Source: Corynebacterium bouchesdurhonense (lineage in GTDB: Bacteria > Actinomycetota > Actinomycetes > Mycobacteriales > Mycobacteriaceae). From it: DNA of 64,000 bases. The DNA is taken from the NCBI RefSeq assembly GCF_900078305.2, contig NZ_LT546026.1, positions 62,001 to 126,000 on the forward strand. The letters are read 5' to 3'. Each line of letters begins with the position of its first letter. The first letter of the stretch is position 1. The translations under genes and the position numbers were made by a program. The notes under the pieces are model-generated. The model was not told the origin of the DNA and made no database searches. It saw nothing but the letters and a program-made list of their open reading frames with translations. Positions 58,019 through 64,000 of this stretch are shown piece by piece.

Positions 58019-60103
58019 ATGTTCTCGTTCCGCCGCGCCGGCAGCCTGATTGCCGCCACCACCACTACCGCCGTCGTGCTTACCGGCGTGCCTTTCGCGG
58101 GCGCGGCCGAGGCCGACCAGGTGAAGATCTCCGTTGCCAACATCACCGACTTCCACGGCCGCCTGGAGGCGAACGTCCAGGCGGATAAGAAGACCGGCAA
58201 GGCGGATCCGAAGAAGAGTGAGATGGGTGCCGCAAATATTGCCGGCATTATGAATTACCTCCGCGGGCAGAATCCCAACACCATCGTCACTTCCTCCGGT
58301 GATAACCAGGGTGGTTCCGCGTTTATCTCCGCGATCTCCAAAGATAAATACACGATGGAGTTTCTCAACGCGATCGGCACCGCCGGCTCGGCTGTGGGCA
58401 ACCACGAGTTTGATAAGGGTTACTCGGACCTGAAGGACCGGATTGTCCCGGGGACGAACGATAAGCAGCTTGGGGCAAACGTGTTCCTTGCTGACAAGAA
58501 AACCCGTGAGCTGAAGGCGTACGAAATCGTTGAGGTGGACGGTGTCAAGGTGGCGCTGGTAGGTACGACCTCCAACCTCACGGTGAGCAAGTCGAGCCCG
58601 GCACACGTTGAGGGCCTCGTTTTCACGGATTCTGCAAACCAGGTCAACACGGAGGCGGAGCGGCTCAAGAAGTCCGGCGAGGCCGACGTTGTCATCGCCC
58701 TGATCCACGATCCCGCGGCAGAAAGCGCGGCCAAGGTGGATCGAGAGTACGTCGATTTCGTGTTCGGCGGGGACTCCCACATTAGGGATCTGGACCAAGC
58801 TGCTCGGCCGTTTTACGCGCAGTCGTACGAGTACGGCAAAGTGGTGACGGACATCGATTTCACCTACGACAAGCAGACTCGTGAAATCGTCGACCTAAAG
58901 GCCAAGCAGTTCGACATCCTGGATGTTAAGGAGCTCGGAATTGAGCCCGACGCCCGGGTCGCCGACATTGTCCGCCAAGCCAAGGCGGAATCGGATGTGC
59001 TTGGTCAGGAGGTGGTGGCTACGCTAAACGCCGACTTCAAGCGTGGCTCGAATCCGGGTGAAGCTCCGGGCACCAACCGCGGAACCGAATCAACCGCCAA
59101 CAACATGATCGCACAGTCTGCGGTGGCCGCGCTCGCGAACTTCCTGGACCAGAAGATCGATTTCGGCATCATGAACGCCGGCGGCGTTCGCGATGATCTC
59201 GAGGCCGGCGAGGTCACCTACAAGCAGGCCTTCTCCGTACAGCCGTTCGGCAACAACATCGCAGTGGCAACGGTGTCCGGCGCAGCTATCAAGGACATGC
59301 TTGAGAACCAGTGGCAGACTGACGAGCAGGCGGCCGCGTCAGGTCGCCCGCGCCTCGACCTGGGTCTATCCGATAACGTGTCCTACGTCTACAACCCGGA
59401 TGCCCCGCGCGGGGAGAGGATCCTCAGCATCACCATCAACGGCGAGGAAGTCGACCCGGATAAGGACTACACCGTCGCCGGCTCGACCTTCCTCTTCGAC
59501 GGCGGCGACAACTTCCTGGACAAGAGCAAGTTCCGCGACCGCAACGACGTGGGCTACAACGATCTGCAGGCGTTCATTGATTACCTCGAGTCCGGCAAGG
59601 CTGAGGTGCGCAAGGGCCAAAAGGACGTCGGCGTGGTGCTGCCGGAGGGCGGCCTGAAGGCAGGCGCGAAGAACGAGATCCAGCTCAGCTCCCTGTCCTA
59701 CTCCTCCGCGGGCGAGCCGCAGGCGACGACCGTGACCGTGAAGATTGGCGGCACCACCGTCACCGCGGACGTGGACAACGCTGTTACCGCCGCGGATAAG
59801 GGTTACGGCGAGCAGGGCCGCGCAACCGTCACCATCGAGCTGCCGGCGGACGTGTACAAGGACGAGACGCTCACCATCACCACCAACGCGGACACCGAGA
59901 TCTCCATGCCGGTTGCGATCGAGGGCGGCAAGGAGCGCCCGGCCAGCCAGGGCGGTGGCGCTTCGCCGAAGATCTCCGCCGGGGCGGCCGCGGTGCTGGG
60001 CATCCTGAGCCTGGTTGGGCTGGGCAGCATCCTGGCCATCGTCTTCGGCCCCCAGCTGCACGCGATCCTCGGCCCCCTCGCGTACCTGGGTTCCAGCCGC
60101 TAG
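58019..60103 (+). CDS. Secreted metallophosphatase / 5'-nucleotidase, UshA family, membrane-anchored
   Basis: 694 residues with GAAGGAG before the ATG. A signal peptide (about 1-28) precedes the metallophosphatase domain: ITDFHGRLE, SSGDNQGGSAF, GNHEFDKG and GDSHIRD. The 5'-nucleotidase C domain has MNAGGVRDDL and FDGGDNFLDK. A C-terminal helix (ISAGAAAVLGILSLVGLGSILAIV, split) anchors it. It likely releases phosphate and nucleosides from external nucleotides. The first half uses more A/T-ending codons (AAA, AAT, GAT, TTT) than its neighbours, hinting at different ancestry. Confidence 0.9.
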   Translation: MFSFRRAGSLIAATTTTAVVLTGVPFAGAAEADQVKISVANITDFHGRLEANVQADKKTGKADPKKSEMGAANIAGIMNYLRGQNPNTIVTSSGDNQGGSAFISAISKDKYTMEFLNAIGTAGSAVGNHEFDKGYSDLKDRIVPGTNDKQLGANVFLADKKTRELKAYEIVEVDGVKVALVGTTSNLTVSKSSPAHVEGLVFTDSANQVNTEAERLKKSGEADVVIALIHDPAAESAAKVDREYVDFVFGGDSHIRDLDQAARPFYAQSYEYGKVVTDIDFTYDKQTREIVDLKAKQFDILDVKELGIEPDARVADIVRQAKAESDVLGQEVVATLNADFKRGSNPGEAPGTNRGTESTANNMIAQSAVAALANFLDQKIDFGIMNAGGVRDDLEAGEVTYKQAFSVQPFGNNIAVATVSGAAIKDMLENQWQTDEQAAASGRPRLDLGLSDNVSYVYNPDAPRGERILSITINGEEVDPDKDYTVAGSTFLFDGGDNFLDKSKFRDRNDVGYNDLQAFIDYLESGKAEVRKGQKDVGVVLPEGGLKAGAKNEIQLSSLSYSSAGEPQATTVTVKIGGTTVTADVDNAVTAADKGYGEQGRATVTIELPADVYKDETLTITTNADTEISMPVAIEGGKERPASQGGGASPKISAGAAAVLGILSLVGLGSILAIVFGPQLHAILGPLAYLGSSR

Positions 60104-60156
60104 GTGGAAGCCCAGTAGGGCCGCTGCTTGCAGGGGGGAGTGGCCGCTGAGGGGGG

Positions 60157-60167
60157 CGTCGATAAGC
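60157..60167 (-). repeat. Dispersed 11-mer GCTTRYCGACG, intergenic copy beside a terminator
   Basis: On the minus strand it reads GCTTATCGACG followed by CCCCCC. It lies 8 bp from the bidirectional terminator at 60176-60206, between the nucleotidase and the small secreted protein. Confidence 0.75.
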
Positions 60168-60175
60168 GCATGCAA

Positions 60176-60206
60176 AAAACCGCCCTGGCTGAGCCCGGGC
60201 GGTTTT
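60176..60206. terminator. Bidirectional intrinsic terminator
   Basis: AAAACCGCCC (60176-60185) pairs with GGGCGGTTTT (60197-60206) across an 11-base loop, giving a U tract in both directions. It serves the nucleotidase (plus) and the small secreted protein (minus). Confidence 0.88.
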
Positions 60207-60217
60207 GCGTATCTGGT

Positions 60218-60469
60218 TTACGGCTTCAGGTACTTCTGGCCGAAGGCGAACATGGTGCCGATGAGGCCGATCACGGCGGTGACGACGGCGATCCAGTCCT
60301 GAATCTCCTTCGGGGAGAGGTCCTTGACGGAGGAGCCTTCCTTGGTGGCGACGGCCTTGGTCTCGGCCCGCACCGTGGGCTTGTCCTGGTCTGCGGTTGC
60401 GACGGAGACGCCGGAGGTGAGGACGGCAGCTGCGGTGGCTGCGGAGATGAGGCCCTTGCGGAACTGCAT
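60218..60469 (-). CDS. Small secreted protein with C-terminal hydrophobic segment, hypothetical
   Basis: 83 residues from ATG 60469 with AGGA eight bases upstream. A clear signal peptide (MQFRKGLISAATAAAVL..., cleavage likely near ATA-DQ at 26) leaves a mature chain of about 57 residues. A polar linker (about 27-53, with DLSPKEIQDW) is followed by a hydrophobic helix (IAVVTAVIGLIGTMFAFG) and a short basic tail. I do not recognise the family. It has its own promoter and terminator, so it is a monocistronic, regulated unit. Confidence 0.75.
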   Translation of the reverse strand: MQFRKGLISAATAAAVLTSGVSVATADQDKPTVRAETKAVATKEGSSVKDLSPKEIQDWIAVVTAVIGLIGTMFAFGQKYLKP

Positions 60470-60510
60470 GCGAATTCCTAACTTTTCAAATACGTGCGCT
60501 GACGCAGGCG

Positions 60511-60539
60511 AGCATAACGCGCTTCATAGCCGGGCGCAA
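60511..60539 (-). promoter_or_regulatory. Promoter of the small secreted protein gene
   Basis: On the minus strand TTGCGC (60539-60534) and TATGCT (60516-60511) are spaced by 17 bp, about 42 bp upstream of the ATG. This is among the better sigma-A-type promoters in the window. Confidence 0.6.
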
Positions 60540-60555
60540 TAGGTTTGCTAGCGGC

Positions 60556-61494
60556 TTAGGCCACCGTCGCAGACTCAATCTTGACTTCCTCGGCGGGCGC
60601 GCCGTCGGTGGCGCCTCCCTCGACGCCCTTGTCGGCGATCTTGTCCAGGGTGGCTAGGCCCTCCTCGTTGATCTGGCCGAAGTAGGTGTACAGCGGGGGC
60701 AGGACCGAATCGCCGTAGTTAAGGAAGAACTGCGACCCGTTGGTGTCCAGGCCGGCGTTTGCCATCGCGATGGTGCCGCGCTCGTAGCGCTTCGGGTCCT
60801 GCTGCAGGAGCGAGCCGGCGTACATGGCCTTTTCCTCCTCGCTGACGCCCTCGGGGATCTGGGAGGTGTCCACCTTCTCCAGCGCCTCGTCGGTGGGGAA
60901 CTCGTTGGGGAACTGGAACCCGGGGCCGCCCGAGCCGGTGCCCGACGGGTCACCGCACTGCAGCACCTTCAGGCCGTCCGAGATGGTGAGACGGTGGCAG
61001 ACGGTGTTGTTGAAGTAGCCGTCCTTGGCCAAGAACTCGATGGCGTTGACGGTGCAGGGCGACACCGCGCGGTCCAGCGTCATGCCGATTGGGCCGGCGG
61101 TGGTGGCAAGCTCCACGTCCACGGTGCCCTCGGCGGGGACGTTCTCGGCGGGCGGCAGGCCCTTGAAGTGGTCCTTCTGGCCGTCCTCGTTGTAGGTGCA
61201 GCTCACGGACGCCGGCAGGGCGGTGGCGCGCGTGGTGGCGACAGCCTCGTACGCGGCCGCGTCGAAGGTGGAGGTCTCCGGGGCGGAAGTCTCCGCCGTG
61301 GACTCGGAGGCGGTGACATCCTCGTCCGAGCCCTGGTTGGCGGCGAAGTAGATGCCGCCGCCCAACGCGCCGAGCACGGCCAAGGATGCCGCGGCCGTGA
61401 CCCACGGGCGCTGCTTCTGCTTGCGGTCGCGGGCCGCGAGCTCCTTTTCCAAGTTGGACAGTGCTTCTTTGCCGCGCTGCTCGTTAGTAGCCAC
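60556..61494 (-). CDS. Membrane-anchored cyclophilin-type peptidyl-prolyl isomerase
   Basis: 312 residues from GTG 61494. A charged cytoplasmic N-terminus, one membrane helix (about 30-50, [22 protein letters not shown]) and a Thr/Ser/Glu-rich linker precede the cyclophilin domain (about 125-300): [29 protein letters not shown] (split) and [15 protein letters not shown]. It should catalyse prolyl isomerisation outside the membrane. Mycobacterial PpiB (Rv2582) next to rel is the likely counterpart. Confidence 0.9.
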   Translation of the reverse strand: MATNEQRGKEALSNLEKELAARDRKQKQRPWVTAAASLAVLGALGGGIYFAANQGSDEDVTASESTAETSAPETSTFDAAAYEAVATTRATALPASVSCTYNEDGQKDHFKGLPPAENVPAEGTVDVELATTAGPIGMTLDRAVSPCTVNAIEFLAKDGYFNNTVCHRLTISDGLKVLQCGDPSGTGSGGPGFQFPNEFPTDEALEKVDTSQIPEGVSEEEKAMYAGSLLQQDPKRYERGTIAMANAGLDTNGSQFFLNYGDSVLPPLYTYFGQINEEGLATLDKIADKGVEGGATDGAPAEEVKIESATVA

Positions 61495-61591
61495 CGGGTC
61501 CGAACCTCTTTCTCTCGCGGGGCGCGAGTGCCAGTGTTTTATGACGCTGAAATCCTAGCAGCCGGTGCCACGTGCGCCCCGGCGCGCCCGC

Positions 61592-61597
61592 TAGACT
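61592..61597 (+). promoter_or_regulatory. Candidate -10 for leaderless hisS
   Basis: TAGACT lies 8 bp before the hisS GTG. That spacing places transcription initiation at or next to the start codon. Confidence 0.45.
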
Positions 61598-61605
61598 CGT
61601 GCCCT

Positions 61606-62925
61606 GTGAGCGAGCAGAAGAACCAGCACGACGCACCCGCCCCAGAAAAGTTTCCGGAGAAGTTTCAGGCGCTGTCCGCGCCGAAGGGCGTACCCGACTA
61701 CGTGCCGCCGGCCTCGGCCACCTTTATCCGCGTGCGCGACGAGTTTGCCCGCCAGGCACGCCTCGCCGGCTACCAGCACATCGAGTTGCCGGTGTTCGAG
61801 GACACTGCCCTCTTCGCACGTGGCGTGGGCGAGTCCACCGATGTGGTGAGTAAGGAGATGTACACCTTCGCGGACCGCGGGGACCGCTCCGTCACGCTGC
61901 GCCCCGAGGGCACCGCCGGCGTGATGCGGGCCGTGATCGAGCACAACCTGGACCGCGGGTACCTGCCGGTGAAGCTCAACTACTATGGCCCGTTCTTCCG
62001 CTACGAGCGCCCGCAAGCCGGCCGCTACCGCCAGCTGCAGCAGGTTGGCGTGGAGGCCATCGGCGTGGACGACCCGTACTTGGACGCCGAGGTCATCGCG
62101 CTCGCGGATCGCTGCTACCGCTCGGTGGGCCTGACGGGCTTCCGCCTCGAGTTGACCAGCTTGGGCGATTCGCACTGCCGCCCGGCCTACCGCGAGAAGC
62201 TCCAGGAATTTCTGTTCGCGCTGCCGCTTGACAGCGACACACGCCGCCGCGCCGAGATTAACCCGCTGCGCGTCCTCGACGACAAGCGCGAGGAGGTGCG
62301 CGCCATGACCGCCGACGCGCCGCTCATGCTCGACCACCTCTGCGACGGGTGCCGCGCGCACTTTGACAAGGTCACCTCCGCCCTCGACGCGATGGGCGTG
62401 CCATACGAGATCAACCCGCGGATGGTGCGCGGCCTGGACTACTACACCAAGACCACCTTCGAGTTCGTCCACGACGGCCTCGGCGCGCAGTCCGGCATCG
62501 GCGGCGGCGGCCGGTACGACGGGCTCATGGCGCAGATCGGCGGCCAGGACCTCTCCGGCATTGGCTTCGGCCTGGGTGTGGACCGCACCGTCCTCGCGCT
62601 CGAGGCCGAGGGCGTCACCCTCGACGGGGTCGATTCCCGCGTCGACGTCTTCGGTGTGGCCATCGGCGACGAGGCCCAGGCTCGGATGGCATTGCTTATC
62701 GACGCCCTCCGGGCAGCCGGCGTCTCCGCCGACATGGCGTACGGCGGCCGCGGCCTCAAGGGCGCAATGAAGGGCGCCGACCGCGCCGGCGCCCGCTTCG
62801 CCCTGGTGCTCGGCGAGCGCGAACTGGCGGACGGGGAGCTGCAGCTGAAGAACCTCGCTGACCACTCCCAGGTCGCCGTCGCCCTCGACGCCGCCGCGGT
62901 GATCGATGCGATTGCGGCGCAGTAG
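61606..62925 (+). CDS. hisS: Histidyl-tRNA synthetase
   Basis: 439 residues from GTG 61606 ([11 protein letters not shown]). Class II motifs: motif 1 near [12 protein letters not shown], motif 2 [17 protein letters not shown], histidine motifs [11 protein letters not shown] and GGGGRYDGL, and motif 3 [15 protein letters not shown]. It charges tRNA-His. No ribosome site is visible; TAGACT 8 bp upstream suggests a leaderless mRNA. A dispersed motif codes LLIDA at 62694-62704. It converges on sdaA 12 bp downstream. Confidence 0.96.
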   Translation: MSEQKNQHDAPAPEKFPEKFQALSAPKGVPDYVPPASATFIRVRDEFARQARLAGYQHIELPVFEDTALFARGVGESTDVVSKEMYTFADRGDRSVTLRPEGTAGVMRAVIEHNLDRGYLPVKLNYYGPFFRYERPQAGRYRQLQQVGVEAIGVDDPYLDAEVIALADRCYRSVGLTGFRLELTSLGDSHCRPAYREKLQEFLFALPLDSDTRRRAEINPLRVLDDKREEVRAMTADAPLMLDHLCDGCRAHFDKVTSALDAMGVPYEINPRMVRGLDYYTKTTFEFVHDGLGAQSGIGGGGRYDGLMAQIGGQDLSGIGFGLGVDRTVLALEAEGVTLDGVDSRVDVFGVAIGDEAQARMALLIDALRAAGVSADMAYGGRGLKGAMKGADRAGARFALVLGERELADGELQLKNLADHSQVAVALDAAAVIDAIAAQ

Positions 62926-62937
62926 CTGGCGGGGCGC

Positions 62938-64000
62938 CTAGCACTCCGTGATGTTCACGGGCAGGCCGAGCTGCACCGCGAGGCCGCCCATGGACGTCTC
63001 CTTGTACTTGGTCATCATGTCGCGGCCGGTCGAGGCCATGGTCTCGATCACGTCGTCCAACGAGACAATGTTCGTGCCATCGCCCAACTTGGCCAAGCGC
63101 GCCGCGTTGATCGCCTTGACCGCGCCGATAGCATTGCGCTCGATGCACGGGACCTGGACGAGGCCGCCCACCGGGTCGCACGTGAGCCCGAGGTTGTGCT
63201 CGAGGGCGATCTCGGCGGCGTTCTCCACCTGCTGCGGGCTGCCGCCGAGGATCGCGCACATGCCCGCCGCCGCCATCGCGGACGCGGACCCCACCTCGCC
63301 CTGGCAGCCCACCTCCGCCCCCGAGATGGAGGCGTTGTTCTTAATAATGGCCCCGATTGCCCCCGCCGTGAGCAGGAACTCGCGGGCGCGCGAGGTGTCG
63401 AACCCGTCGGTGAAGTCGCGGCAGTAGTGCATAACTGCGGGGATGATGCCGGCAGCGCCGTTGGTGGGGGCGGTGACCACCTGGCCGTGCGCGGCGTTCT
63501 CCTCGTTCACGGCGAGCGCGAAGAGGTTGACCCATTCCATGGCATCGAGGCCGCGGGCGGTGGAGGCCTCGTACTCCGCTGTGAGCAGGCGGTGGAGGCG
63601 GTTTGCGCGGCGCTTCACGTTCAGCCCGCCCGGCAGCACGCCCTCCGTCTTCAGCCCGTGCGCGACGCACTCCTGCATCACGTCCCACACCGCGTCCAGG
63701 TGCGCATCTAGGCGCTCGCCGCCGTGAATTGCCTCCTCGTTGACGCGCATCACCTCCGCGACAGTGAGGCCAGTTTCCTCGCAGCGCTGCATGAGCTCCG
63801 CGCCGTCATCGAACGGCAAGGGCACGCTAGCCACCTCTCGCACCGTGGCCACACCCGCCTCGTGGCGGTGTAGCTCCATTCCCTCGCGGTCCAGGATGAA
63901 GCCGCCGCCCACCGAGAAGAACTCCAGGTGCTCCGCGAGCTGGTTGCCGTGCTCGTCCCAGGCATCGAAGATGAGGCAGTTGGGGTGCTCCGAGACCGGA
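62938..64000 (-). CDS. sdaA: L-serine ammonia-lyase, single-chain iron-sulfur type (5' end outside window)
   Basis: The frame is open to the window edge; about 354 C-terminal residues are seen. The end of the beta domain includes [11 protein letters not shown]. The catalytic alpha domain has [23 protein letters not shown]. Three cysteines, in [14 protein letters not shown] and VPCIERN, would hold the 4Fe-4S cluster. The protein ends in ITEC, and in related enzymes the C-terminal Cys occupies the active site as an internal ligand. It converts L-serine to pyruvate and ammonia. Confidence 0.95.
   Translation of the reverse strand, partial: PVSEHPNCLIFDAWDEHGNQLAEHLEFFSVGGGFILDREGMELHRHEAGVATVREVASVPLPFDDGAELMQRCEETGLTVAEVMRVNEEAIHGGERLDAHLDAVWDVMQECVAHGLKTEGVLPGGLNVKRRANRLHRLLTAEYEASTARGLDAMEWVNLFALAVNEENAAHGQVVTAPTNGAAGIIPAVMHYCRDFTDGFDTSRAREFLLTAGAIGAIIKNNASISGAEVGCQGEVGSASAMAAAGMCAILGGSPQQVENAAEIALEHNLGLTCDPVGGLVQVPCIERNAIGAVKAINAARLAKLGDGTNIVSLDDVIETMASTGRDMMTKYKETSMGGLAVQLGLPVNITEC

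Noticed and set aside
1..64000. Insertion sequences, integrases, restriction systems or other defence islands
   Set aside because: No transposase, integrase, methylase-nuclease pair or terminal inverted repeats were seen. Gene order is conserved core genome.

Overview
The window is high-GC actinobacterial chromosome, and gene content and order place it in Corynebacterium. The evidence is the run lexA / divS-like / nrdR / hrpA / oxyR, the sigB-dtxR-galE block, the sigA-ppgK-suhB-dut-dxs-rnd-hemQ-msrB-aftC block, the thrS-to-pimA block for phosphatidylinositol mannosides, and ruvCAB-secDF-apt-rel-hisS. Arabinofuranosyltransferase and PIM genes point to a mycolic-acid-type envelope. Species cannot be fixed from sequence alone. 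Nearly all the DNA is coding core genome. I see no insertion sequence, CRISPR array, rRNA or integrase.

Layout. 1-3.4 kb: end of an NCS2 nucleobase permease, then ptsH, sugR and lexA on the minus strand, with a divergent SOS-type control region and divS-like-nrdR on the plus strand. 3.4-12.2 kb: hrpA, the oxyR // ahpC-ahpD peroxide module and a DUF3516 helicase. 12.2-17.6 kb: a PAC2 protein, a DUF4192 protein, galE, the iron regulator dtxR and the stress sigma factor sigB. 17.7-23.9 kb: dtd, a methyltransferase, DUF3099 and DUF3039 proteins, a helicase and the primary sigma factor sigA. 24.0-36.7 kb: ppgK // suhB, DUF4193, DUF3093, dut, DUF3710, a TrmA-family methyltransferase, dxs, rnd, DUF3000, hemQ, and ribD-like-aftC-msrB. 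36.7-37.6 kb: six minus-strand tRNAs (Gly/Val/Cys, part duplicated) and one plus-strand tRNA-Val. 37.7-40.3 kb: a copper/DyP-peroxidase operon. 40.4-47.9 kb: thrS, HIT, PIP synthase, PIM acyltransferase, pimA, a LemA-like protein, tesB and yebC. 48.0-64 kb: ruvCAB, a possible yajC remnant, secDF, a lipoprotein, apt, rel, a 5'-nucleotidase, a small secreted protein, a cyclophilin, hisS and partial sdaA.

How it works together. The window joins several stress and envelope circuits: SOS (lexA, divS-like, ruvCAB), peroxide (oxyR/ahpCD), iron (dtxR), general stress (sigB, with a SigH-type promoter), the stringent response (rel), Sec export (secDF), PIM lipid synthesis and copper handling. Many genes overlap by ATGA, GTGA or CTAG, and several starts look leaderless.

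The most unusual observation is not a gene. The 11-mer GCTTRYCGACG occurs 23 times in these 64 kb, on both strands, in unrelated genes and in four intergenic spaces. By my rough estimate chance would give well under one copy. It behaves like a dispersed DNA-level signal (uptake-sequence-like, Chi-like, or a protein-binding or methylation site). I know of no description of it.
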